Under the pieces are notes generated by a model that saw only the letters and a list, made by a program, of their open reading frames with translations, was not told the DNA's origin and did no database searches. A stretch of DNA of 64,000 nt from Tanypteryx hageni (lineage: Eukaryota > Arthropoda > Insecta > Odonata > Petaluridae): positions 18,909,137 to 18,973,136 of the forward strand of contig CM054114.1 in assembly GCA_028673005.1 (NCBI GenBank). Direction: 5' to 3'. Positions 1 through 11,629 of the stretch are shown piece after piece (within the stretch, counting starts at the first letter, position 1; each line of letters begins with the position of its first letter). A program made the position numbers and the translations under genes.

Positions 1-475
1 ATGTATCGGCTCTAAAGAATGTCATTTTTTGGCAGGGCCGCGCGTTCAACATATGGTCATACCAAGAAGAGCCTACAAGAAAGTCCATAATGAAAATTTA
101 GGGATCAATGTGACCATTTGAAGAATCGCATAATGGAGATGTCGCACTGTCCTAAAGTCTCTTCTGCAAATACAGTGCATGTGTTATCCCGTTTCACTTC
201 CGAGTTTCGTGTTGAGTGGCAGTAGTGTCAACGAAAATATGAAAGGTTTATTATTAGGTAATAACAATGACTGGTTTAAAACAGATATTACTATTCCAAT
301 ACACGCTGTGTATTCAGATAAGAGCTTCGGTCGCCCATCTGAAGAAATTCGTGAAAACAGTGAGTGATCTAAACTTAGCAAAACGGAAAGGATGTTAAAT
401 AGTGCTCTCCTTGGTATGACCATATGTTGATCGCGCGACCATGCCAAAAAATGACATTCTTTAGAGCCGATACAT
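1..475. mobile_element. MITE with about 73-bp terminal inverted repeats
   Basis: Bases 1-73 and 403-475 are imperfect inverted complements. Both outer ends read ATGTATCGGCTCTAAAGAAT when the right end is reverse-complemented, and the match continues inward through a segment containing ATATGGTCATACCAAG. The roughly 330-bp interior shows no protein I recognise. The left end coincides with the window edge, so the true terminus and any target-site duplication cannot be seen. The superfamily is unassigned. Short size and long terminal repeats fit a non-autonomous DNA transposon. Confidence 0.8.
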
Positions 476-1681
476 AAACTTCTTATTCATAAGCGAATAA
501 GGAGTTTTCAGGTAACAGAAAAATGGAATGCTACTGCTCAAGAAGAAATAGCATTTTTTCAAAAGGTTCAAATATGCGCAAAGTGTTTCAACAGTCTAGT
601 ATACTACTAGTAGTAGATTAACTGCTTCACATAATGTAATATGATTTTAAACCGGGTAATTCCCGGAAGTTTACGAAAAGCCTCAATAAATTTCAGTTAT
701 GGAAGGTTTTTTGTTAATTTTATTAGGCGTTGAGAAAAAGGTTGAAACTACAAAGTTAACAAAGAAATTAAAGAATTTAATATACTTAATTATATATAAT
801 ACCTCCAGGTTGTTGATCCATTTTATCACAGTATCAGGAAATAACAGGTATGCATAAAGAAGAACAAAAAACTTAGGTAAAAATACATTGATTTCAAGAG
901 AACACGTGCACCACAGAAAACAATCAAGTTCAGACTGGCATAGTTGTACAGGTAGTCTCGCTACCAGCGCGTGATTAACGTGATTAATAATGGTTATGTA
1001 ATCCGTTCTGACAATAAATGGTTAATAAAGCGATACCTGAAAGCTAAAAAAATTCTTTTGGCCAGGTTTTGCCGAGGATATCCCATTGTGGGATGACTTC
1101 TTGGTATAATTTATCGCGTGGACGCTCCTCGAATTCGTTTGGTACGCATGGGGAATATTAAGCACCCGCGAAGCAAAGGAGGTCGAAATTGGAAAGTCGT
1201 GATTTTTTCGCTCTTTGCGATCGCCCGGGAGGAACATCGAATCGCACAAAGAAATAGATTTATTTATTTTGGTTTCCGTCAATCATGGCGACTGAGTTGT
1301 GATAACGTTTAAATTGATTTTTCGGTTGGTTATTTTAAGTTATGGAAAACACATTATTTATTGCCACAAATATATTTTGTCATTATCGAAGGAAAGGCAT
1401 ATATTTTATGTAAACGCAGCACATCGCCTTCTATAATTCAGAATTCAATGTTTCGCGTAGAATAGGAGCATATAAAATCCGAAACTATAGTTGATATAAA
1501 AAACACAGATAAATAATATTAAGTTAAAGACTTGGAATAGCAACAGTTCCAAGCAAAGGAGCATTTAAATGACGCTATATGAATGAAAATTAATAATCTT
1601 CATTTCTGAGACATCGCAACACATTCCTTAATGTTGGTTGAACACTCATATAAACACTTATGTCTAGTTGAATTAAGATAA
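476..1681. other. No gene recognised
   Basis: AT-rich sequence. A 64-codon open frame at 1118-1312 on the plus strand lies in a slightly GC-richer patch but matches no family I know. Nothing else is supported. Confidence 0.5.
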
Positions 1682-1899
1682 ATTGAGAACTCCTTCAGCC
1701 ATAAAATTAACTTAAAGTTACCTAATGCATTTCGCCCACTAAGTGGGCATCTTCTGGGGGTATGTTGCTTACGACAGTGACTGCCTGCAGTTGACTTTGG
1801 TTACTGTCGTAAGCAAGATACCCCCTGAAGATGCTCACTTAGTGGGCGAAATGCATTGGGTAACTTTAAGTTAATTTTATGGCTGAAGGAGTTCTCAAT
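1682..1899. mobile_element. Foldback element (near-perfect 218-bp hairpin)
   Basis: Two arms of about 100 bp are inverted copies with roughly five mismatches, and only about 18 bp separates them. Both outer ends read ATTGAGAACTCCTTCAGCC. The arms include TGCATTTCGCCCACTAAGTG and GCTTACGACAGT. Near-identity of the arms implies a young insertion or selection for pairing. There is no coding capacity. A clear target-site duplication was not found. The 13-mer ATTCCTTAATGTT occurs on both sides (1623-1635 and 1908-1920). Confidence 0.85.
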
Positions 1900-2378
1900 A
1901 TATCTATATTCCTTAATGTTTAAATTTTTTATCGGATGAAATGACTTAAGTATAATTTAATATAATATTCGCGTGAATTTAATAATCTATCTTATATATA
2001 TATTTCTCTTACTCCGTCTGCAACGATTTCCACCACACAACATCAGCGCGCGCCACTGACTGATTGCATGCTATTTGTAACAAACTTTCCGAGTAGGTAG
2101 AAGATTGAAATTTTGTGGGAATGTTTGATTCTTATAGTAAAAGTCATTTACGTAACAAAATCCTCAATAAAGACCCGAATTCGACTCCAATAGATAATTT
2201 CAATTTCCCGTAAGCCAACACGTAAAAATCGATTTTTGGATTCACAGGCTTTACTCTTTTGCAAATTAAAATTAGAAAGGATTGACCTACGATCTTCGGC
2301 CCTAAACTGTTTTTAAAAAAGTAAAATTAATCCTTATAATATATCCGTAAGGAATGCATGCTTTGAATGCTTTAATAC
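1900..2378. other. No gene recognised
   Basis: AT-rich spacer between the foldback element and the purine-rich block. I see no conserved coding or RNA signal. Confidence 0.5.
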
Positions 2379-2745
2379 GAGAGAGAGAAAGAGGGAGAGG
2401 AAGAAAGAAAGGAGAGAGACAGAGAGGGAGGGAGACAGAGAAGGAGGGAGAGATATATACATAATGTTCCTTATTAGGGCGAGATTGAGACTAAGAAGTC
2501 TATTTTTCACAGAAGTAGAGAGAGATAGAGGGAGAGATAGTGAGGAAGAGAGAGATAAAGGGAGAGAGAGATAAAGGGAGAGAGAGGGAGTGAGACAAGG
2601 AGAGATGGATAGATAGATCGGTAATGTTCTTTATTAGGGCAAGATTGAGACTAGGAAGTCTATTTTTCCAGAGAAGGAGAGATGGGGCGAGGGAGGGAGA
2701 ATGGATGGGAGGAGGATGGGTGAAAGGAAGAGAGAAAAGGAGGAA
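2379..2745. repeat. Purine-rich (GA) microsatellite block with two embedded short modules
   Basis: Long runs of GAGA/GGGAGA repeats are interrupted twice, at 2462-2510 and 2621-2669, by the same module containing TTATTAGGGC and GAGATTGAGACTA or AAGATTGAGACTA. Related modules recur next to purine-rich runs at 60951-60990 and, more diverged, at 63184-63225, always on this strand. The block encodes nothing convincing. Confidence 0.8.
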
Positions 2746-3016
2746 GAATGGGAAGTGTCTTAAATTTAATACTTAATCCACGCATACCCGTCGTATTTGA
2801 CGGACAATTACGCTAGTGTAAAATATTACTCACTTTCCAAGGAAACAGTTTGCATTTGCTCTTATTTGAGCATAGTTCTTTAAACATTTGAAGAGTGATT
2901 GTTTTATTTATGAAAATTACTAGCAATAAGAAACAAAAACGCAAGTGTTGCATCCAATAATCTGTGCAACAAGTAGACCACTAATTTACTCGCATCAGTT
3001 CGCTTCTGATACAGTC

Positions 3017-3325
3017 CAGTGGTTCCCAACCTGGGTGCCGCGGCTCACTGAGGCGCCACAGCTGATTTTTAAGAGTGCCGCGATGAAATTAGTTTTGTAA
3101 ATAAATCAAGGATTTGGATGTGTTTACAGGTAACTACGGTTTTTAATTTTATCTCTAGAGAATTTATTTTAGTGTGGTACTAACAAATGGATATATCCAA
3201 TGGTTTTAATGCTCGTTTTTGAAAATATAAAAACAATGCTTGAAGTCTGGGGTGATGCGAAATTCTGTATATCTTTGAAAGGGTGCCGCGCCTACAAAAA
3301 TGCGGTACTCTATTGGTTGGGGTAA
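3017..3325. mobile_element. Non-autonomous hAT-like remnant
   Basis: The left end CAGTGGTTCCCAACCTGGGT followed by GCCGCGG resembles the termini of many hAT-derived MITEs. Toward the right, GGTGCCGCGCC and GGTTGGGG look like a decayed inverted copy of the same end. The right boundary is eroded, so the end coordinate is approximate and no target duplication was confirmed. No transposase is present. Confidence 0.55.
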
Positions 3326-4017
3326 TTTTTAGTAGATTGGTGTAAAACTAAATAATATTGGGTAACTGAAGGCTCTATTTTAAGGCAAATGGATTATGCA
3401 GTATTATTATGACAGAAGTCTCTAAAAATGGATAAAATGTAATTGTATGGAGAACTTTGCAGTATCTGGGAGTAAAACTATGTATTGTTGTCACTAAAGG
3501 CTTTATTTGGAGACGTGAGTTTATGCAGCATTGTTATTGATTTTTTTAAAAATAGATGAATTTTAATTTTGAATCCTTTGGGCATATTTGAGCAAAAGTA
3601 TAATTTTATAAATTATATAAGGATCAACTAACCTCTATTTTTGCGCGGCATTCTTCATTTATCATAATGGAATCAAGGGAAGTTTATTTAATATGTAGCT
3701 TTTTAAATACAATTTAATATCATGAATGTTTTAAGTGAGAGAGCCTCAGTAAGGGCAGGCAGGATATACTTACCCGAGGAAAATTCACTTTCGAAATTTC
3801 TTTCATGACTCCCCAGCTTCTTCATAGACGGCGCTGACGTGTGAGAGGAATCCTGCACGTGGAATCTGAAATTGCCTCAGGCGATAACCGCGTTGAGCGT
3901 GCTAAATACATCAAAAAGTGGTCGGATCTTATTTTCCTCTCATTTCTGTAGTCGAGAAGATGATCATCAACTCATTAAATTAAGTTATTAAGAGCCTGCT
4001 GAGAGGTAGCAGCCATG
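3326..4017. other. No firm gene; weak minus-strand splice-donor candidate
   Basis: Mostly AT-rich. On the minus strand an ATG near 3824 opens a short frame that runs into a strong donor sequence, CGG followed by GTAAGTAT, near 3775. Without a downstream exon this is only a candidate. Confidence 0.3.
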
Positions 4018-4080
4018 TCTCTTTCTCTCTCCATCTCTATCCCTGTCTCTCTCCCTCTCTCTCTCTCTCCCTCTCGCTTT
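4018..4080. repeat. (CT)n microsatellite
   Basis: Tandem CT and CTCC units. The open frame that crosses it is a by-product of the simple repeat. Confidence 0.85.
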
Positions 4081-5255
4081 ATGCTTACGAGGAGGATAGG
4101 ACAGCCTTATTGCTTTCCTCCACCTCGTGCGCAAGTGCTCATTAAATGGGTCAAATACGCCTTTTCACCATCGCGCTCGCTACAAAATGTTCGTTATAGG
4201 ATGCACGTCATATCCGTCTCGATTCGTCTTCACGATCAGAGCAATCTTTGCTATAGCTTGGTTATTTGAATCCTACCGATTAATACTCAACACTTAGGTA
4301 CTGCTTTTTATAGTAGATGACATTTATTTTTGGCGCAAAGTGAGTAAAATTTAATTTTCTCCAGGGAAATATTTCCGTCCAATTTCAGACCTACTTAAAA
4401 CTTATATTTCCCTTGCTTATGCAGAAATACGCAAAGGGTTCTGTGTTATTTTTCATGTAAATAAATTTATGGATATGTTCATGATCGTCTTCAATTTTTA
4501 TGAAAAATATGAATTGTCACTAGTGTGAGCAGTGATTGAACGCTCAGCGTGGAGAAATTGTAGTGTGCATACATTCACCAAAATTAGCATAATGAAACTT
4601 AAAAAACAAGAAGTCCAAACCAGGAGTAATGCAGGTTGGTTTCCCAAAGTTCACATCCCAAATTGATTACTTATATTGACAGGAAATGTTTCAATATGTG
4701 TTAGTCATTCCAAGGAATTCTCATACCATAAACACCAGTTGTAATGATTAGTTTATCAATGATAGAGAAAAATTGGAAAAACAAATTAATATTGAATAAT
4801 CAGGTTAAAAATCAATGTAAAAATATCTTTCTGACATATTTTGTAGGTATTTTTTTAAATAAACGAATTAAATTAATCTTACTGTTCCTACGCTAATACG
4901 TATGGATCAACTGTCCATTGCTGAAGAGTAGTCGAGCGGAATAGAAAATTACCCATTTATACACTAGTCTATGCTCAAGCCGAGTTCGGTATTAATCGTC
5001 TCCATGGCAACAGCCCGATAGAATGCGATTTAAAACGCAAAAACGCTGTTTTATTAGAAATTCAAGAAATCACGACCAATTAACAAACTTTGGTGATAGG
5101 AATTATAATTAATTAATATAATTTAAATTCTTTTTTCCTTAGAACAGCCCAAACCTCGCTCCGATATCACAATTTAAGATAGTTGAATGTATTAAAGAAA
5201 ACATCTCTGCACGATGGATTTGAGGTTTCCTATGTAACACAAATAGAGAAAAAAA
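4081..5255. other. No gene recognised
   Basis: AT-rich sequence without conserved coding signal. The 4081-4268 part is somewhat GC-richer. Confidence 0.5.
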
Positions 5256-5425
5256 CGTTCCCGGAATCGAACCCGGGACTTCAATCTTCGCCAAATAAAA
5301 TATAGCCCAGAGGTGGGCCCTGGCAGCACGGGCCTCATACCAAGTTTCATGAAAATCGGTCCATTGATGCAAAGTATGTTAGTACACACAAACAAACACA
5401 AACAGGACCACTTCATAAGGCTATG
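5256..5425 (-). repeat. Dispersed repeat with RNA polymerase III B-box-like hairpin
   Basis: Read on the minus strand, the segment contains TTTTCATGAAACTTGGTATG, a phrase common in insect interspersed repeats, and then CCCGGGTTCGATTCCGGGA, a T-arm-like hairpin with a perfect B-box, followed by an oligo-T run that could terminate polymerase III. A possible A-box (TGGCGAAG) lies only about 15 nt before the B-box, too close for a tRNA. I read it as a fragment of a tRNA-related SINE or a chimeric repeat rather than a tRNA gene. Confidence 0.5.
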
Positions 5426-6950
5426 ATTCCTTTGGAAACCAGCGTTATGATCATCTTATGTCGCGCTTGTTTAAAACCAACTTCTACATTTAAAATTTTG
5501 TCAAGGCAATGTAAAACAGATGTAATACATAATGCGTTTATTTATTCTGAATCATTGGAAGCGTCTCGATTTTACGAGATGTAATTTTTTATAAATTTTT
5601 ATCATGCGACTCACAGGTTGTACTCTAGTGTTAGTTGATATCCGACGGAAATGTCGTTTGAAGCAATTATAACGTACTGTTCCGTTATGTATTGAGCGAT
5701 ACATTCTCACAGGGCCTATTAATTATCAATCGCCTGCTAATTTTTGCTAGGATCCGTGGAACCCAAATGAGTACCTATATCATCGAACTCGGGAAATGAG
5801 AACAGCCGTTTCGCTAATTTAATTCATTAGAATATTAACAGTGAGAGAGGCGATCCCAAAGTAGAACTCACTCTGAAAGCATGCAGTTGTACGTTCATTC
5901 GGGAAACAAAGTGGATTTACGTGGGAAGGCCGTTATCTCTACATGGAACAAATGCATCAAGAGTTGACGCAAATTAATCTCTTACCCAAGAGAGAGAGAG
6001 AGAGAATGAGGGAGAGTGAAAGAGGCAAACCTCGTAGGCGGTAACATGCTGACGTCAGAATTAACGAAAATTAATGTTTACCTTGATATTTCTTTCGAGA
6101 CTGAATTTTTATTCGGCTTGAAAAAAATGTAGTTAGAAGAGTTTTTTTAGGTAATCATCATGGTATCACGGATAAGATGAATTTCTGAGAAGCCAAATTA
6201 CGTAAATAAAAATCATTGTTAATGTTATGCCAGTGTTATAATGGCACCATTTCGTTATTTAAATATTACCATCATCAAAAGGGTCTGTAAATTAGTCCCT
6301 TTAAATTTTAGCTTAAGGAAATAGACGTTCACAATTCTCGCAGTGAAGCATGTATTCATTTCAAGATGTTTGATATTATTATCAGAGTGCTTTATGTTAA
6401 ACCAGTGCTTTGCCCGTCAAAAATGACGGGTTCAAATTATTAACAACAATGAAAAGGTATCGAATTACACAGAGTTTCCGAATGGGTTCTGTGAGATTTC
6501 ACAATCCTGAAAGTTTTAAATTGCTGTGAAGTTTTTATTTGGGTACTTGAAGAATAGTACTTCATGTCATTATGTTTACTTCATTGGGTATTTGTGAACT
6601 ATAACTTACATTAAATTTATTATTACAATTACAATTATTACAATTGTTTAGCTTTTGTGCATATTATTTGCTCAGGTTGCCTGTGAGACGCGACTGTCTC
6701 ATTTTACAATAATCTCTCGTAATTCGCAAAGTACTTGGACTAGAAAAACGATACGATACTTCTTAGGTGACACTGCTGCTGCCACCAGGAAATCAAATAT
6801 AATACAATGGAAAAATGACAAGGAAATGCTTACAACTTTATTGGAATGACGTTATACAAAGCAGAAATATACAAAGATACTTAATAGAAATGTCCACTTG
6901 GAGGGATAACAAACGATACGAAAAGTAATGGACTAACAGGGAAATCTTTC
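5426..6950. other. No gene recognised; short (AG)n
   Basis: AT-rich sequence with a short (AG)n run near 5991-6006. The open frame at 6655-6849 has no recognisable similarity. Confidence 0.5.
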
Positions 6951-7360
6951 GCTGGCCGGGTTAAGGCTGCACTCTCTCCGTGTCCTTCCTCGTTCTTTCT
7001 CTCTCTACATCTCTCGCTCAGGTTCCACACTCGTCACTCTGCCGGCTGCCTGTCCGCGACGTTGTCAGATCGGAAGTCAGCTAGTTCGCTCAGCTCTCCG
7101 GGAAGAGGGCGCACCACTCGCGAAAGTCTATTGGTTAAATCGCACGATGGTAGCGTTCTCTTCTGGGCTAATGTCTGTTGCCTATAAAAGTAGAGACTCG
7201 GTACGCACGCGCAAAGCCAAAGTACACGCGTTTGCATAAGTACGAGTGTTTGCAGGGGTGCGTAGTTTGCTGGGGGAACTCGATAAACTGTCAGAGGGAA
7301 AAATGCTGCACCTGTATTCTGGTACCTCCCGTCGTCGTCTTTTCCGCTCAGCAATAATTT
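6951..7360. other. GC-richer island with a candidate core promoter
   Basis: This interval is clearly GC- and CpG-richer than its surroundings. It contains TATAAAAG at 7183-7190 on the plus strand. The 106-codon minus-strand frame across it is composition-driven and unrecognised. It could be a promoter, a conserved non-coding element or an old 5' exon. Confidence 0.3.
7183..7190 (+). promoter_or_regulatory. Candidate TATA box
   Basis: TATAAAAG inside the GC-richer island. No gene is visible downstream, so the assignment rests only on the motif and its setting. Confidence 0.2.
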
Positions 7361-8732
7361 GTATTCTTCCCTCCTGATGGAACTTATGCTCTTCTACTGT
7401 TAGTTATTTCTCTTGAGCTTAATCAACAAACTTTTTCATGCAATGCATCAATTAATTACGATCATATATTCGGGCGATTAAGCATAAATGGTTAATTGTT
7501 TCCAAGTAAACAGTCTTGTTGCAACTAATCTAAACGATATTAGCTATAATTACGTAAATACGTTAACTTCCTTCCGTGCACACACACAGCGTTGAGAAAT
7601 GAACGTAAAAACCATTATCTGTTACCGTTTTCGATATATAATTGATTAAAAAGCATTACATACAGAGAGACAAAATTACAGTCACAGGAAACTACCTATA
7701 TTAGGGGCGATAAGCATATTGATAACATTATATTCTGAAAATATAATACTGTCCCTTTTGGTATCTTTGATAAATAATGTTCGGATTTGTGAAATTCACG
7801 CAGAAGTTTCGAACCCCTGCAACCTTTCTTCGGACAATTGCTAGCAGGGATTCAGGAATCACAGTCTTAATGATTGACCTTCGCTACGTGCTTCAGGAAC
7901 GTTTTGCTCCGCCCCAGTCTCCTCGCTCGGATCTTCGTCGTTTTTGAAGTTTTCCAATTTCGCAAGAATTCTCGTCGAAAATCTCAATTTGAGACCGCGT
8001 AATTCTGGGGCTACGAATAACTTTACCGCTTTCTCTCTCTCTCTTTCTGTCATGCCCTCCCGATGTCTCTCGGACGGGAGACAAACACGCCCAGAGGACG
8101 TGTCCCTAAGGAATTTTGGGAAAAGCTCTTTCTATCTCTTATTATTTTCACCTTTTGTCCTTCCAACTAGTTCTGTATGTCTGCCACGTATTCTCGCATA
8201 CCTTCAACCGCAATACACCACCTCACCTCTTTACGCCCGTCCCCCGCTACGCATGGTTTTGGTTTAGCGCGGTTTTCATTTTCTTGATTATTGTTAACTT
8301 AAAATCGATCTTTTTGCTATTAATGTAATGTCTAAAATTTTTTGAAAATTTACATTCCAACCTCTTAGTGCCTAACTATTTGGTTTTCGAAAAGACAAAT
8401 TGAAATTCTTCTTATGACTTTTAAACTAGTTAATATCATCTCTAGGTTTTAAAATTCGTCATTTATAATCCATGTTAAAAAAAATAATTTGAACGTCAAA
8501 ATTGGCAAATTTGGTATACTCGTCCATCTAATCCCGCGGTTTCGCTTTACACATTTTGAGTTTAAGAGGGTTTTATTCTTTGGGAACGTCGAATTGCACG
8601 GCCACCAATTTCACTTTGGTACAAGATCGAATCTGTCTTCTAACTTTGAAAATCATGATCTTTCAATTGGAATTCGAGATCACAACAAATAATAAAGGAG
8701 TATTTCACCTTTATTAATCTTAGCCAAAGTTA
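7361..8732. other. No gene recognised; 21-bp direct repeat
   Basis: Several short open frames at 7859-8328 lie in a mixed GC patch and are not recognisable. An exact 21-bp direct repeat occurs at 8679-8699 and 8750-8770, just before the first hAT remnant. Confidence 0.45.
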
Positions 8733-9313
8733 TTGAGCTACTATCAATTATCACAACAAATAATAAAGGAAATTCTGAACATAAAATATAATACCGTTTT
8801 ACCCAAGACGGCGCTCAAATTTGGGTTTCTTACTAAAATATGCGATATGGAACCACCATTAATTACAGAAAATGCACAAAATTTGCTGAATACCTACCCG
8901 TTAGATCTAGAAGAAACATCTGCGTGAAGAATGTCTTCATTTTTGTGATTAGCTAGCTAATAGTTCCGCAACAAGTGAATATAAAACTACTTCCCTTCTG
9001 ACCATGTCCACACTTATTCGGGAAAAACATATTCATTGTCTTTCCAAACATTGAAATTGCATTATGAATATTTTTTTGTACGGCGGCTATATATTTCAGG
9101 GTAGAACGATCATTCTCCACGTTGAGAAGAATTAAAAACTATTTACGATCAACCATGGCCCATGATCGATTAAACAATCTTTCAACTTTAGCGATTGAAA
9201 TGGGTTTATTGATGTCACTAAATTACGATGATGTCATCAATACTTCTGCGGCTCAGAAGTGTAGAAGAAAGAACTTAAAGTTTAATTCCAGAAATATTAG
9301 TATTTTTAAATAA
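8733..9313 (+). pseudogene. hAT transposase C-terminal remnant (ZMYM1/THAP12-like lineage)
   Basis: The 3' part encodes VERSFSTLRRIKNYLRSTM, the hallmark of the hAT C-terminal dimerisation region, followed by a stretch rich in Leu/Ile and a basic tail. Just upstream, in the same frame and across one TGA, FPNIEIAL precedes it as expected for this family. A separate upstream frame (8733-8927) gives NLLNTYPLDLEETSA, compatible with the region before the dimerisation domain, so at least one frameshift separates them. The N-terminal zinc-finger and the catalytic core are absent. It is a decayed fragment, not an active or domesticated gene. Family-level assignment is from memory of hAT proteins. 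Confidence 0.75.
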
Positions 9314-9415
9314 CATTATATTTTATACTAGGTCTTAGGTAATAAGCTTTTTTCCTTTTAAACTCGCCATTGTCAAACAAATCGTGTCTACGTTGAAATT
9401 TACGAGGGCGGGGAT

Positions 9416-9600
9416 TCCCCAATACAGGTTGCCAGGGGCAGGCCCTACGAGAGGGGGCCAGGAGGGCCATTTGGACCGGACCTCAAGCTCGAGGGGAACT
9501 CAAATGTTCAGGGGCGGTTTTTTGCACAAGCGCATGAAGGGGTAAGCTGGGGGCCACGTCGAAAAGAGGGCCTCACCAAATGTCGATTTTAGCCTAAAAC
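9416..9600. other. GC-rich segment, possible left flank of the next hAT element
   Basis: A strongly GC-rich stretch (GCCAGGGGCAGGCCCTACGA and following purine-rich sequence) unlike its neighbours. Such GC-rich termini accompany ZMYM1-like hAT elements, so it may be the left end of the element whose transposase follows. No boundary or target duplication could be fixed. Confidence 0.35.
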
Positions 9601-10566
9601 CTTATGTTCCTTTTCCTTTCTGAAAAGCTGAAGATGGGACTTAGCTCAAATATTCTCACTTTTTCCTCGGTCATACTTGCCGCCCATGAAGCCCACTCCT
9701 AGGACATTGCTTCAAAACAAAGGAAAGCTAACTACCTCCGATTTTCCTTGCGGTCGTTCTCTCCATTTATGGTAGGAAACGTGCCCTGTTGTTTGTCTAC
9801 CATCTTCCTTCATGAAACATAGGAGAAGTGTGGAAGATGAGGAAGGAGGCTTGCCGTTAAGCAGCTCTCTGCTACATAATATCTTCCTCAAGAAGGTTTA
9901 AAGTTAGATTTTAAAACATGCATTGGCCAAACCTATGGCAATGTGTCAAATATGGCTGACAAAGGTGTACAAGCAGTTCTGAGCATAATTCAAACTGTAT
10001 TTTCTTCAACTGTGAAAACCACACATTAAATCTAATAGGTGTTGACTGCACTCAATCCGGCAATAAGGCAATTGCATACTTTGTAACTGTTCAGCAAATG
10101 TACAATTTCTTCTGAAGCAGTTGACAAAGGTGGATAATTCTGAAGCAACATCTTCCTGTTACACTGCATGGTATTTCCAAAACTAAGAGGTCTGCAAGGA
10201 TTGATGGTATTAAACCAATTCAAAAATATATGAATTCAGTGAGAAAGGCTATAAATGAGCTCGAAGATCTTAATCTCACAGCACAGGCTCAATCTGAGCT
10301 TCAGTCTATTCAAAAATATATGTCCAAATTTGAATTTATTCTAATTTCAACTTCGTGGATGAAGCTACTTACACTGAACCATCAAACTAATCTAGTAATT
10401 GAGACATACGATGCTTCACTTGATGTTGAGAGGGGTAATATTGAACGTCTTATCAACGAAATCCAACAAATTCATGAGCAATAGAATGTGATACTGGCGG
10501 AGTTCAAATCAGTAGCCCACAATATTGTCATTTCACCTGTTTTCTCCACCAGCCACAATTTACCTT

Positions 10567-10692
10567 GGAACTAAAATAAAAACTCCTGAACCGTAAAATA
10601 ATCCAGATGAGCACACACAGGTCAATAAGAAGAGAAAATGGATAAAAATTAAAATGATACTTACAAGCACTTAGCGAGTTTTCCGAGTGATT

Positions 10693-10737
<45 letters not shown>

Positions 10738-10891
10738 TTTCCTCTCCTTTAGGCTAGTTTTCGACACCAGGTCCCTGTAGGCCATCGTCCGGCAAACTTG
10801 TATCATTTAAATATTTTTCCATTTTCTCTTCTTATTGACGTATGTGACCATCTGTATTATATTACGATTCAGGAGTTTTTATTTTAGCTCC
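10567..10891. mobile_element. 325-bp MITE nested in the hAT transposase
   Basis: The ends are inverted copies over about 95 bp at roughly 80-85 percent identity. The left end reads GGAACTAAAATAAAAACTCC and the reverse-complemented right end GGAGCTAAAATAAAAACTCC. Similarity continues through GTCAATAAGAAGAGAAAATG on both arms. The interior carries a (GT)n tract. It splits the decayed transposase reading track, so it inserted after or during that element's residence. No clear target duplication was seen. Confidence 0.8.
10693..10735. repeat. (GT)n microsatellite
   Basis: About 20 GT dinucleotides in the interior of the nested MITE. Confidence 0.9.
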
Positions 10892-11629
10892 ATTTTGTAC
10901 ACCGTAGTCTCCAAATTCTATTTTCAACAAGTTGCCTTCTAAATTTGATGCTGAGCAGCGCTATTGGATCAATCTCTTCTTTGTGATTATTGACTCTGTT
11001 CAACCGGGTCGTAAATATCAATTTGAGTTACATTCTTTGGATTTCTTTGGCAGTTCAACGAACTAAGTAATGAGGATCTGCATTCTTCAGCTGAACAATT
11101 TCAGCAAAAGTACAAAAAAGGAAATCTCTAAGAATTTCAGTGATGAAATCATCTTCCTGAAGCGAATATATTCTGTGAACTTTAAGTTGGATTGTAAGCA
11201 AAAGGAATGCTATAAGAAACACTCGAACTTGGACTCTCTGAGGTGTTTCCTAATATCACAATTGCATTGCGTATTTTCCTTAGTTTGCCTGGATCAATGG
11301 CTTCGTGTGAACGCACTTTCAGCGCGAAAAGCGGATTTAGAAATACCACCGTTCAACAACGGGACAATAGCGATTGGTTGAGCTCGCAATGCTTAACATA
11401 AACTATGACATTGCACGTAACTTAGATTTTTCATGAAATTTTTCATAATTAATAAATTTGCAGAAACCAAATCTAGAAAAGCATTTCTTAAATAAAAAAT
11501 TATTAAACTAATTTATGAGCTTATATATATTTTTATTAATCTCTTTATCCATCGAAATATCAACAATGAATGTTGAATAGGGCATGCAAAGAATAAATGT
11601 AAAATACGATGTTCTTGAAGGACGTTCAA

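Larger units (their letters stand above)
9905..11500 (+). pseudogene. ZMYM1-like hAT transposase, broken and interrupted
   Basis: Family landmarks occur in the expected order but in different frames: GQTYGNVSNMADKGVQA near 9930 (the GQGYDNGANM box), GVDCTQSGNKAIAYFVTVQQ near 10040, a helical stretch at 10230-10484 (ELEDLNLTAQAQSELQSIQK), DAEQRYWINLFFVIIDSV near 10950, LSNEDLHSSAEQFQQKY near 11060, VFPNITIALRIFLSLPGSMA with CERTFS near 11250-11320, and LAMLNINYDIARNLDFS near 11390. Stops and frameshifts are frequent. A 325-bp MITE at 10567-10891 sits inside it. The right flank has GCCGGATTTAAG-type sequence near 11992 (reverse strand) that may be the terminal repeat. Non-functional copy of a formerly autonomous element. 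Confidence 0.8.
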
